Of a DNA stretch of 64,000 nucleotides, positions 11,588 to 23,308 are shown one piece after another (within the stretch, counting starts at the first letter, position 1; every line of letters starts with the position of its first letter). The DNA lies in the NCBI GenBank assembly GCA_025504975.1, contig JANUWI010000003.1:124001-188000 (forward strand), in the 5' to 3' direction. The position numbers were made by a program, and so were the translations under genes. The DNA comes from Plenodomus lindquistii (lineage: Eukaryota > Ascomycota > Dothideomycetes > Pleosporales > Leptosphaeriaceae). The notes below the pieces were generated by a model, which saw only the letters and a list, made by a program, of their open reading frames with translations, ran no database searches and was not told the DNA's origin.

Positions 11588-12959
11588 TTAGGTCCAGAAT
11601 TTTGGTTGTGAAGGTTTAATGTGGTCCTAGGGCCAGACTCGGTTTACAATTCAAGCAGGACGAAGTAAGATAGCTTCATCTGCATGCGCCCAGAATGGAA
11701 GGGATAGACGAGGCGTGGGGCGAGCGCCACGTGGGATGTCTTTTCGCCGAAGGGTGTGTACACGCAACCAGTGGTCCTCTTGGCTCAATGGATGAGTGTT
11801 TAAGTCTGCGCACGTAAACCAGTCGATTGAAGGTGTTGGTAAGGCGCCAAAGGGAAGCATAGAAATGTGATGCACAATTGAAGTTGGACGGTAGAGTTTG
11901 GCGCTAACCTTGCCACACTAACGAGACCGGGAATGGTGCCGATACGTTTCTCCTTATCAAGATCGACGTCACCTGCGACACCCTTTCACCGCTTCAAGCA
12001 TAACAGACTTGGAGGAAGAAGTGAAGCAAAAGGTACTGTCGTCTGGCTTTTATCATGGATTGGCCATAGTGCGTGGGGTAAAGAGGGCTGCGCCTCACTC
12101 CGTCAGTGATCGTCAAGAACAAATAGCGCATCATGCGCATCCTGTACCATGGTGCGCATCTAGGACCCACGAAATGCACACCGTGTGATACACATAGTAA
12201 GTACTGACCGAGGTCTTGTACTTGTACTTTGTTACTGCGGTATTTACGGCATTGGCCACGAGCTCGCAGTATCCCAAAAGCTCCACGAGGATTTTGCAGT
12301 CATTGGTCGCCGGTCCCAGAGTCATTTATGTCGACAGAACATACACAAGGCCGAGAGAATGGCGAGAGTGCTCTCAGGTGGTAATTTGTATTGTCAACCT
12401 GCTATTGAATGTTTGAACGTACATCACTCCTACATTAGAGCTGTCGCTCAACACCATCTGGTGAACGCGATAGTACAACACTATGTTGTGTGTGAGAGCG
12501 ATGAAAGACGATAAGTAAACATCTAGCTGCTTCTGCTCATCAGAACTCAAGTCCCACAATCACACAGCCACACAACAATACTCCACTCCTGCTCCGCATC
12601 CACGCCAACAAATTATTCCTTCACCTGATCGGAAGTCCGCGACTAAACACTCAGCCATCACCCCATCTCATGTCGTCACTTTCATAATACACCAAACCCT
12701 CCTACACATAACTGCCACATCATTCTTTTCCCGTCATACATATCCCATTTTCCGCAAGACAATTGATTCCTGGGAATTGCTTGTTGGGGTGTATGATGAT
12801 GCCGGCGTAGCAGTAGAGACATGTGGATGTAGAAGGATGATTACATTGGAAGTTTTGGAGGAAATGAATGAGAGGAAGAGGAACTTGGGACGTGCGGACG
12901 TTGAGAGAATGGGTCAAGATACACATCATAAAGAGAGTAATAAAGAGGAAGTTTGGAAG

Positions 12960-13260
12960 CAAGTGATTATTAAGTAAAGAAATGCAGCGCTGGGGTACTG
13001 TGAAGTACGTTAATCATGATAGTTAATTCTGTATACGCTATAGTGGTACTGTTTAGAGATAACGTAGAGTTAGTACAAAGTTTACCTGTTCTTTGTGCGT
13101 TAAGATACAATGTCTTGGTATTAGCTCCCTGCCATATAGTACGAAGCTGCAACCAGTTAGGGTTTTTAATGTACATGCGTCTAAAAAGAACGTAACCTCC
13201 TCTGTTTAAACCTATTAATAACGATGCTTGTTAAAGAATTAGATTAATAGAAAGATTAGA
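12960..13260. repeat. AT-rich island, possible decayed (RIP-like) repeat
   Basis: About 300 bp are clearly richer in A and T than the flanks, with many TA steps (TTAATA, TTAGATTAATAG) and no coding frame. In filamentous ascomycetes such islands are often transposon remnants mutated by repeat-induced point mutation, which turns CA into TA. No terminal repeats or target duplication could be identified, so this remains a suggestion. Confidence 0.3.
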
Positions 13261-13314
13261 TAGGAAATTCTGTTGAAGCTCCGTACAGAGGGCTGGGTTG
13301 CATTGCAAACCGTA

Positions 13315-13335
13315 TGCCGTGCCGTGCCGTGCCGT
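13315..13335. repeat. TGCCG microsatellite, four copies
   Basis: Four perfect copies of TGCCG occur in tandem in non-coding DNA just after the AT-rich island. Confidence 0.9.
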
Positions 13336-15927
13336 TTCAAGTCAGTCGTCGGCATGATAGCGGCGGATGTGATCTTCAGGGTATAGACGCACTCGAGTAT
13401 ATACATGCTGGTAAGCGTTCGACGAATAACCTCGTCTCGTCCAGCTCACCGCGGTGCACGGCTGTTGTTGGTTGAACTTTAAACTTTTAACGAGCATCGG
13501 ATACGATGCGTTCGTATTCTGAGTCTATGCTGACCATTCACCGTGATCTTGGTAGACGCAGATCATTATCCGTGCATTGTTCCATGGGGATCTTTACTGC
13601 GATCGAGGCACGATCACGACCATACTTGCTCGGGATAATGAAGTTTGATCCAACGTCGCGCCATACCAACCTTCCAATTGTGGAGGTTGCAAAGTTTTCG
13701 CCAATCGAGATGTAGACGGGTGTAGCCTTTATTCGGGCCTTTTCCTAGGATGCTGATGGACCTTTTGGATTTGGCGTCACGAGAGCAGATGTGAGACTCC
13801 GTGCGCAGAAAACATGGTCATTGTGGCACCTTGTTGAGAAACAGATCCTGGCTGTAACAGGAAATGTTGGATCTGAGACGGGCCAGGCAGTTTGGTGGGG
13901 TAAAACGGCAAAGAGCTCAGAGAGACGGGATGATGGAGCGTTTCGCGCGGGAGGAGAGTTGTTTGGCCCAGAGGAGTTGAGGCCTACTGTAGAGTAGTTG
14001 AACTTTCCATGGAGCTGGAAAGGCCATTGAGCTTCAAAAGTTGTCAGAGTCATGGGCTTGGCCGTTCCGTCTCACGTGCACGGGTCCGGGGCGTTGCGGT
14101 GATGATGTTGGAATTCAAAATGGATGTTCCCGGCAAGTTCAAGCCGATAACACGCTTCATTATAGGTGCCACGACACCGACGTCGAATCTCGCGGGGAGT
14201 AATGTCCGCAAGGCTAAACCATTTGTAACAGCGATGGGAATCCTCCGACAAGTAAATATATTGCAAAGGATAGTCGTTGCCCCAGAAGTGTCGCAGCGGT
14301 GGGTTGTTTGGAAGGGGAACAAAAGCCGTGGACTAGCGATGACACTCCGCGCCGAAGTTGTGGAGGGGCATGCGAGTTGCGTGTCGTACAGATGGCGCGA
14401 CCCGCTGTCTCAAGCTGTGCAGATCCATGCAAGCCACAGGCACAGCGAGAACGGCGCGACATGTGCTGGCGCTATTGTAGTTTCTTTTTTCTTTCCAGAC
14501 GTTGAGGAGCTGTCTAATTCAAGAGATACAAGATTGCATGGTTGTCGGGTAGCAACTCCACCGATGTCATCAGCCTATCAGGGCGTCGGTCCGTTGAGTT
14601 CCTCATTTCTGGAACCCTGGACCCCTTCGCTGAATCGCTTGTTAAAGGTCCGGCGTAGAATTACGGGCCTTATACCGACGTGTTAAGGTGGCGACGGGGC
14701 GACATGGGTCCGAATTGGTTGACGGCTGTTCGCAAGTAGGGTTGTTCCTGGCCAAGCGAGCGCGAGGGGCACTTGTTGTGTTCCATTCCGGTGCGTGGCT
14801 GTCGAGCGGGAGTGTTTCAGGAGGCTGCGCTGACCTGGGTGTTGTGTTATGTAATTTGTTATAAACGGTACCAGAGTCCACTCACCAATGAAAATATTGC
14901 TATGGTAGAGAAGAGAATAGAGAAGTTTGTTCCGTCTGGCGCAACCACTGTATGACTGTCGAATACCGACAGCAAAACATGACAGGAGATGAAGAGTATC
15001 TGATGACTGGAGACTGGTACTTCAATGGCAGAAAATGACTAAGATATCGATCGATGTTGCTGGTGGCTGGTGTTCTTGGAGGGTCTGCGGAAGCTTACTA
15101 AGGCGATAGAAAACCGACTCATCCAGACAGACAGCCAGTATTGTAAACACAGCCAACCCGAGCATGAGTCTGACCCTTTGCCAGGCCAGGATGCGTGACT
15201 CGGTTCGGTAGACGACGTTCGCGGCGGGTGTATTGGATGGCAAGGGTTGGTCGACTAAGTGTGGGACCGGTGCATGTCTGCGTCTCTGGAAGACGCCTAG
15301 CCCGACCCTCTCCTGCATACAGTGCAACGCTTCCTCTCCACGCCTCTTGCTGCGTGCAATTGTGCGCTGTGCCGGAGTCTTTCTTTCCATGCTCTTGAGT
15401 CTTGACCGTCCATTCTCGCCGCAGCGCAGTACGCCTCTTCCCCAGCTATAGTGATGTGCACATGCTAGTGCCGTTCTAGTCTGCGCGTGGCTCGTTTTGG
15501 CGTGATCGTTTGCGACCTCACGAAACCGACCGTGGGAATCCCCCCTGAGCCTTGCCTGTGGACTGTCGAGGGCGTCGTCGTCAGACTCAGGCCCGCCAGT
15601 CTGCAAAAGACAGCACAAACTTTGTTTCAGCCGTGCGCACGCCTGGAAGCCCATCCAAACTCAGTGCCATCACGGCCCAAAGCAACGGCGCAACTGTGCA
15701 TAGTAGTGTAGGGCCGGCACACCGTCACTGCTCTGCATCATCATCCCGCCATCTCTGCGCGTGCCACCGGCTGGCCCCCGAGGCGCTTCAATTGCGGCCG
15801 TCGACACCTCCTGCTGCTGCTGTTGCTGGGCCGTCTGCCCGGAGAATGCTCCAGCACCCACACGTGGAGACGACTTTGACGCAAACCTTCACGCCGCAGC
15901 CGCTGGTGACTGCTCTCGCCCATCACC

Positions 15928-18900
15928 ATGCAGGCCCAGGACCAGGACCAGACGCGCAATGCATCGCGCCCCATGACGCCCACGGGCTCTGCGAGGCCGC
16001 GAAACCCACCACGAGCCCTCGAGACCAATCGCACCACGCACGAGACATTCTTTGACGATGCCACGCCCGTAGAGCGCACCACGGCCACCGACGCCCACCA
16101 CGGCGACCACGGCGACCACGGCGACCACGGCGACATGCTGCGCGACTCCCACGACCTCTCCTTTGCCGAGGGCGCCACCGTCAGAGACTCGGTCGTCGAC
16201 AACATGCTGCTCTCCCTCGACCAGTTCGCGACAGGCCACCTGTTCAGCAGCAGCGGGCCCGCGTACGACCACTACGGCGACGACGACTTCTTCCTCCGCG
16301 ACACGTCGTTCCGCCCGCCGGGCAACCGCCATCGCGGCCACACGTACACGTCCTCACGCTCCTCCGACTACGACGCGCACCCCGACGACACGCCCCGCCA
16401 CGCGGCCCACCACTCGCGCGCCCGCCGCAGCAACAGCAGCAACAACATCGGCTCCACCGTCAGCAGGAAGGCGAGTGCGCGCGATGTGTACAGCAGCCGG
16501 CAGCAGACGGGGCCGTACGCGCAGCTGCAGCAACAGGCCGGGCATCTGAGGGGCGCCGGCAAGAAGGGCAGCAAGGGCAGCGGCTCGTCGAGCATGGACT
16601 TTGGCCAGACGGGCATGCTGGGCAACCAGCGCCTGGGCTTTGGCAAGCGCTCGGCCAGCTTCGACCACAGCAACGTCGGCGAGCGCTCGCGGCATGCGCC
16701 TCTCAAGGTCGAGTCGGTCCTGGACAGGGGCCGCATGGCCTACCAGAACTACCCCGACGAGTACGACGCCGCGCCCGAGCCGACGATACCAGCTGGCCCG
16801 CGGCGGGTGCAGGAGCAGCTGCAGCCGCCCGCCCCGTTCCCGACACCGGCCGTCTTTGCACCGCCGCAAGCACCGGGCCGCAAGAACAGCATGCGCTCCA
16901 ACACGAGCTACCGCACGCTGCGCAAAGGCAAAAGTCTGGTGGACCCAAGCATGCGCGCGCAGGCCCAGGAGTTTGTCAATGCCAGCACCTTGCGCGAGCT
17001 GCCTGCAGTGCCGTCGTTCCAGGATCCACCCGCTCCCTCACCCTCCGTCTCCACGCGCAAGCCCCTGTTCCCACCACAGCCTCCGGCTGCGACTCCGCAA
17101 CAGCAGAAGCCAGGCTTCTTCAGACGCGTCTTCGGCGGGGGAGCGAAAGCGTCGCCGCTGCAGCCCAATGCCACAAATAGTGCTAGCAGCTCCCAGTTGG
17201 ATTCGACCGTCAGCACGACGGAGCAACGCGCCCCAGACGTCGACTCAATCTTTTCTGAAACACGGCCGCGTACCACACCCAGCAACAACAACCACATCTC
17301 CACACAGCTAAAGTCCCTGCCCAAGGCTCCCCAGACAGCCAATTCGCAACAAGCCACGCACTTGCCGCCGCCGTCCTTGACCAAGAAGCCCTCGTCCTTC
17401 TTCAGGCGGCGGAAGAAGTCCATGTCGGAGAACATGCCGCCCCCTGTCATGGCAATCGACTTTACTCCACCACCCAAAGCCCTACCACCCCCCAGCCCCG
17501 GCGTCAGCAGCCTCCGACAGGTCATGGACCCGTACCTGAGCCGCGACAACTGCGAGCCACCGTCTGCGGACGAGGCCCTAGCCGCTGACTCATCACGTGG
17601 CTTCTCACCAGGCTACAAACCCCACAAAGATGCTACCGTCCGCACGGTGAAACCAAATTCTCTTGCAAGGGACGAGACGCCCCCATCATCACGAGGCGGG
17701 CAGCTAAAGGCTGCTCAATCGACCACTACAGACAGCCCCAAGATGAAGCTAAAATTGAAGAATGCCAGATCAGCACGTACCAGCCAGCAAGAAGACACTT
17801 TCTTGGCTGACAGCAGCAGCTGCAACGAAGATCGCAGTGGGCGTCAATCGCCCATTGGCGAGCGCAGTGGCGTCAATGAAGTTCGGAAACCTAGTCCTGG
17901 CCCCACTGCTAAACAGTCTGGATCCGAGGGCAGGAGCGACCGCAACACGGACGGCGGGCAACGGTCCGAATTGCTGTCACCTCACGATCCAGTCAAATCC
18001 CGAAGCGAATCCATGTCTCAGTCAGCTTCCGAAGTGGAAGATGAAGGCTGGCTTTTCACCGAGCAAAAGCAGATGAAGCCCCCAACCGATCGCACACCCA
18101 GCGCTGGTGCGAAACGCGTGTGGCTGGATACTACTCTACCTGAAGACAAGTCTAGCGCTACAAAAACCGACCTGAAGCTACCTTTGGAAGGCGCCCGTTC
18201 CTCCCAACAATCGCTCGACAAGCCGTCTCCGTCGCCACAAGGAAGTTCTCCAATTTCTCAAAATGACGTTTTCCATTCCGCTACCAGTCTGCCCATAGTG
18301 CAGGTCGAAAGTCGAGAGTCTGACACAATGCCCTCCATCGTTGAGGATCGCTCGACGCACACCGAGCCCACCGACTCCGACCGCGAACGTGCATTTCAAA
18401 TTTACAGTGGTAACGATTCAGCCGTTCTCAAGGCTGAAGCGGCTGCTATGCTGGGTGATGTTACGCTCACTAGCATGCGCATTCGCAAAGCGTTCATGGA
18501 TCTCTTCGACTGGACTGGCTTCACTATCCTCGCCGCTATGCGTGATCTGTGTGGCAAGATTGTACTCAAGGCTGAGACGCAGCAGGTCGACCGTATCCTC
18601 ATGAGCCTGTCAGAGCGATGGTGCGAGTGCAACAGCAGTCATGGATTCAAGGCTGTTGACGTGGTCCACACCATCTGCTACTCCATCTTGTTACTAAATA
18701 CCGATCTTCACATGGCAGACATTGAGTCAAGAATGACTCGCAGTCAGTTCGTAAAGAATACACTCCCAACAGTCACTCGCGTATGCAAAGACGCAGTCAA
18801 GGCCGAGGGCGACGAGACCTTGAGGCCACAGTCTACTCACTTCAGGCGACCTTCCCTACCGTGGAACGACAAGCCTGAATCAACCTCGCCAGGTGCTGAG

Positions 18901-20773
18901 TCAACAGTCTTCCCGGCAGATGTCTCAGAGGAGCCCACCGAGAAGCGAGCCCGCAGTCGTCTGTCCATCAGGCCACCCGCTAGAAGCGGATCGGACGGTG
19001 TCCTCTCATTTGATTCTGTTACAGGCGAGTCTAACACACTTGTCAATACCCCGTACAACGGACCGTTGCGTGGATGGGAGTTCCAGGTCGAGATTGTGCT
19101 CAAGGAGTTTTACGACTCTATTCGCAAGCAACGCCTACCGCTTCACGGTGTTTCCAATCTTGCTGTGCACCACCAGCCGTCCAATAACAACCTATCCGTC
19201 AGCGGCATGCTTCGCCGCACACCCAGTGTACTGAGCAAAACTCCTTCTGACAACGCAAGCTATCGCAGCCGCCAGCAAGGCGACTTTCGCAGTGTGGGCG
19301 CTCGATGGGCTAATAAGAATCGCTCAAAGCAAAAGCTGTATCCTTCTTCGACCGTTGCCTCAAGCCGTACCAGTCTAGACGACGGCTCGGTATGGAGTCC
19401 CGCTGCGTCCAGCACCTGGAGCCGCTACTCCCATGGAAAGACTGGAACATCAATGTCCATGGACTCCCTGGGCTCGCACTTCGCTAATGGTGATTATCAA
19501 CAAGCCATCGGTTTTGCCAATGCTCTTAGCCAGGCCATCATCCGTGAAGAAGGAATGACCATTGCCAGCGACGAGGAGTTTTCTCGCGTTGCCCCTCTCC
19601 TGGAGGACGAAACGCTGGAGCTTGTAGGAGCACCGTGGGCAAAGGAGGGTATCCTCAAGCACAAGCACCATCTCGAGTCGACCGACAAGAAAGCCAAGGA
19701 TCGAGCATGGAGCGAGTGCTTTGCTGTTGTCGAAAAAGGCTACATGCGCTTGTTCTCGTTCAACATGAACTCGAAGTCTGTGCGCAACAAGAGCAAGCTC
19801 CGCCCTTCTGTAGGTGGTGTTGTAGGAGGTGGCAACTGGATGGACAATGCTGAGGCGTTGGAGAGCTTCCCTCTTCGGCAAACGATTGCCAGTGCCCTGC
19901 CACCGCCTGGTTACTCCAAGTCGAGACCCTATGTCTTCGCCCTATCTCTGCCCACCGGTGCCGTCCACCTGTTTCATGTTGGAACTCCTGACATTGCTCG
20001 GGAGTTTGTGTGTACTGCCAACTACTGGTCAGCTCGACTATCCAAGGAGCCTCTGATGGGTGGTGTCAGTAGCATGGAGTACGGATGGGGCGACACTGTG
20101 ATCAACCCTGCGCTCATTCGACATGACAGCACTCCATCAGTCAAGGGTCACATGCCTCGTCCTAGCGTGACGAGCTCCCTTCGCAGCTCAATCGATCATG
20201 CGGGCGCGCCCAAGCCACGCCTTCCCGGTGACAAGGTCGTACTGTCTGACTGGAGCCCACCAACGTCGAGTATGATGGCTAGCAATCTCATGGAAGTGGA
20301 CCAACTGCGAGCCCTAACCGACTATGTCAAGAACATTGAAAGCGAACTGGCGCACCACAACGAATTGAGGGCGCCTCTCCTGATCGCCGTGAGTACTAAC
20401 CGGATCAACAAACGCAACATGATGCTAATACTCCACTCAGTTCTCCCCACGCCACCCCAACGCCGCCCGCGCCATGGCCAACTGGGAACGCAAATCCCAG
20501 TACCTCCTCCGCGAAATCGTCAAATTTCGCACCTACATCGACACCCTCACCATGGCGCAAATCCAAAAGCAAAAAATCTACGCCGAGCGCGAGGCCCGCG
20601 AGGAAGAAGAACTCGCAAAAGCCGAGGAAGCAGATGGTGTGGAAGCAGGCGGCCTTCGAGCCACAGGCGAAGATGGTGCGAAAGAAGCCCCCACCGCTTC
20701 TGCACCCACCACCTCTGCCCAAAAGCCCACTTTGCATCCTTCCCTACCGCAAGATTTTCTCTCCCACTCGTGA
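15928..20773 (+). CDS. Sec7-PH guanine nucleotide exchange factor (yeast Syt1-like)
   Basis: This is an exchange factor for Arf-family GTPases, acting at Golgi or endosomal membranes. Exons are 15928-20388 and 20441-20773, giving 1597 aa. The 52-bp intron (GTGAGT...CTCAG) restores FSPRHPNAARAMANWERK, which is followed by a conserved helical tail; the unspliced frame instead runs into low-quality sequence to 20934. The first 800 residues are disordered, with a CACGGCGAC nonanucleotide repeat (HGD units), poly-Pro and Ser runs. The Sec7 domain is at about residues 814-955: MRIRKAFMDLFDWTGF, LKAETQQVDRILMSLSERW and YSILLLNTDLHMADI. The glutamic finger reads KAET rather than the usual PGET, but the Glu is kept. 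A PH domain lies at about 1235-1375 (GILKHKHHLES ... WSECFAVVEKGYMRLF). A coiled C-terminus (QKQKIYAEREAREEEELAK) ends the protein. Confidence 0.88.
16099..16134. repeat. In-frame CACGGCGAC repeat, four copies
   Basis: Four perfect 9-bp copies encode His-Gly-Asp units near residue 58 of the Sec7-PH protein. The period is a multiple of three, so copy-number change would keep the reading frame. Confidence 0.9.
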
Positions 20774-21965
20774 TCGTCTGCACCCATTGTGTCTGGGTGT
20801 ATGAGTGTTTACTGACGTTTTTCCTCTTCTTTGTTCATACAGGTCTTACGCCTCTTCGGCGTACTATGCGGCGTTTACGACTTTTACACTCGTCCCAGGC
20901 TTGTTTGCGGCCGCGACCGCATTCTGTGGCTTGACAGCGACTTCGATGGTGTAATTTGTTTCTCCGCGAGGGCGAACTACGCTATTAGTACATTATTGTA
21001 ATATCCCATGATCACTTCTTCTTTCTTTCTACTCTTTCTTGTTCCCCCTATTGTTCAAAATGTACGATGGGTCGGTGGGAAGAAAGCATACTGTACGACG
21101 TTTTCTTGTACGAACACCAGCATTCTTATTTTTTCCTTTGCCGCGAGGTTTTTCGAGTAAGTGGGTAAATTGCCCTACCTATGCCCCGCGTTTTCACCTA
21201 CTTTTTCTTCTTTCGAAGAAAGGACGGGTCTTCTTTTTCGTTTACGGTTTACGATGGCGTATGGGCTAAACACAGCGGTTGTTGTTGGGCTTTCTTCCTT
21301 GATTGCATGTTTTTGCATCCGCTTCTACTCGCATGTATTGCCGAGCGAATGTCGAGGCAATTTTCGGTAGTTTTGCAACATATCATTTCTTATCTTTTCG
21401 AGCGAGAGCAGAGCAGAGCAGAGCAAAGTAGAGATATAGTTATACCCCCACCGACCACCTGGTTCGCGAAAAATCGTTTTATTTTTCAAACTCCAACCAT
21501 ATTCAAGCTTTTGCAATGCTATGGTGTGTGAATGTTTAGATTGGTATGTTTTATTCACTGATGCGGAGTTTGAGGAAGGCAGTCAGTGCGCACTGTGCGT
21601 TCAGCAGGACAAGGGCATGGCGTGGAGAGAGATACTAGGGTCAGGACAGAGAGAGCTGGATAGATGGGTTAGACGCTGAACCAAGGCCAGACGTGACGGT
21701 GCAAGGAATGTTCGGCCGCACCGCAAACTTATTCTGGCCTATCGTGCTACGCATGCACATGCATACTCCAGCTCACCCGTGTTACTGGGCTCATGTAAAC
21801 ACCCCATTCTCATCCTCCGTCCCCATCGCCATCCCCGTTCCTATCCCTAACTAAACATCCCCCTTCCACCCAACACAATCGCATGCACATTTACAAAACC
21901 CCATTACGCCCAAAGTCCCTCTTGTCGTCCCAATCACAACGCTCGCAACGATGCAAGACTCGGGC

Positions 21966-22220
21966 CTAACCGGCGCGACGCAAGCCACATTTCATGAGGC
22001 GCGGGGCCTGGAACGTATCTAGCGTGATGTTGGAGCAGACGCAGCACTTGAGTTACCTACAGTCGTTTGCTCGTTCCCATTTCATGCGTCCAACGTAGGT
22101 GTATGTAGCCTGAACCTCGGTATCCCCGGTACTGTACTGACCGTTCAAATCCAGCCACATCCAAGCCTCGTCCTTGCCCAATGCAAACCCGTACTCTGCC
22201 AAATTAGGCATATACGGATC
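21966..22220 (-). CDS. Unassigned minus-strand coding segment (possible terminal exon)
   Basis: From 22220 downwards the minus strand reads 55 residues with a protein-like composition. They include DPYMPNLAEYGFALGK, DEAWMWLDLNGQYSTG and ATYTYVGRMKWER. A likely acceptor (CTAATTCGCCAG) immediately precedes them. The frame meets TAA at 22053-22055, but that TAA lies in a possible donor (AG|GTAACT). A 49-bp intron ending TTCCAG would then give a short tail and a TGA. Without splicing, the same frame continues past the stop for 28 residues, including KCCVCSNITLDTF, to a TAG at 21966. I do not recognise the family, and the upstream exons are not resolved. Confidence 0.3.
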
Positions 22221-22680
22221 CTGGCGAATTAGAATGCGGAGGAGGGCGAAGATGCGGCACCGGGGTGTTCCCGTGCACGGGGGAGTGCGGGAGGGAGAGA
22301 TGGGTGGAGATGAGTATCGGACTATGTATTGTAAAGTTGTGTGTTGTGTTGTGGTTTGACGACGTGGAGGGAGGGAGTGGATAGATGAGGTGATGGGATA
22401 CGGTTACACGTTGTTAGACTGTGATGGGGGTCGTAGGGCTACATAGGGCTGTTGATGGGGTGTGTGTTTTTGGTTTTGGTTTTGGCTTTTGCGGCACGCG
22501 TCGTGGCTCGAATGGGTCAAGACGCGGGATGGGGATGCAGATGCAGATGCAGTAGATCATAGCGTGCGCGCATTTGTATCCGGCTTTGGCTTTGCAAATA
22601 GGTGTAGGTAGTCCACGACCACGATGTCGCCGAACGCCATCAGACCCACCCTATCATCCCATTCCTGAACCATCCTAACT

Positions 22681-22694
22681 CCCCCCCCCCCCCC
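22681..22694. repeat. 14-base poly-C run
   Basis: A homopolymer of 14 cytosines lies in the metacaspase upstream region. Its length is prone to slippage and to sequencing error. Confidence 0.9.
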
Positions 22695-23308
22695 TCTTTC
22701 GTGCTTTTTCCTATCTCCGTGCGTTTACCCTTTGTCCGTGTGCCCCTGATTCTTTTGCTAGATTCCCTTTTGTCTTCAATGGCGATCGCCACTGCACCCT
22801 GAGCTTTCCAACGCACCCGTTAGCTGTCACGACCATCGAGATCGCCCTGGATACATTGGGTTCCGGGGACTAGCAGCACAGCATCCTTGCTGCCTTTGCC
22901 GCGCTTCCGTTGCCTTTCGCTCGCTTACGGGCTAGCTGTCAGATTGGGGACCTTCAGCCTTGGGAGCGGAGCTGGAAAGAGAACGCTGCAGCTTACCTGA
23001 CCCCGCGCCCGCTTGGTCACCTTTTTCTCGACGACCATTGCACCTGTTCAGCCGCACGCTCCATTTCGAAAGCCCCACTGCAGCTGAACCTTTGTTCCAT
23101 TTTCACCACCGCGGCCTGTTTCGCTCAATATCCTGGAATCCCAATCAGACGTTTGGGTAAACGAGAGATCTGCCCATAGCGAAAAGGCTAGAGTAGATCA
23201 CCTGCCCTGCGCCTATTCCTCGGCTTCTCGGCCGCGACGCGCCAGCAACGACAACAGCTTCCCTGCCTGCGTCCTTTTGCGCAGGAGTTGACCCATTGTG
23301 AAGCAACC

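Larger units (their letters stand above)
11588..15927. other. 4.3-kb gene-poor region between YVC1 and the Sec7-PH gene
   Basis: No ORF here shows recognisable family resemblance or sustained coding composition. The longest is 210 codons on the minus strand at 15022-15654. It ends in a hydrophobic stretch, but overlaps the likely 5' UTR of the downstream gene and has no supporting homology. The region includes an AT-rich island at about 12960-13260 and a TGCCG microsatellite. It should hold the promoters of the divergent YVC1 and Sec7-PH genes, plus possible remnants of mobile DNA. Confidence 0.5.
20774..23308. other. Intergenic, Sec7-PH gene to metacaspase
   Basis: 2.5 kb hold no intact recognised gene. 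T-rich runs and a GAGCA repeat near 21400 suggest 3' UTR sequence. A minus-strand segment at 21966-22220 looks coding and is listed separately. A further minus-strand stretch of 38 codons at 22557-22673 starts with ATG (MVQEWDDRVGLMAF) and could be a 5' exon of the same unknown gene. The last 500 bp before the metacaspase should be its promoter. Confidence 0.45.

Noticed and set aside
11773..11845. tRNA-like stretch with an A-box match (TGGCTCAATGG)
   Set aside because: There is no proper B box, and the acceptor ends do not pair.
15022..15654. 210-codon minus-strand ORF with a hydrophobic end
   Set aside because: There is no homology, the codon character is poor, and it overlaps the likely 5' UTR of the Sec7-PH gene.
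20389..20934. Continuation of the Sec7-PH frame to 20934
   Set aside because: The frame past 20388 has an Arg/His/Pro-rich non-coding look; the GTGAGT...CTCAG intron restores a conserved C-terminus in another frame.
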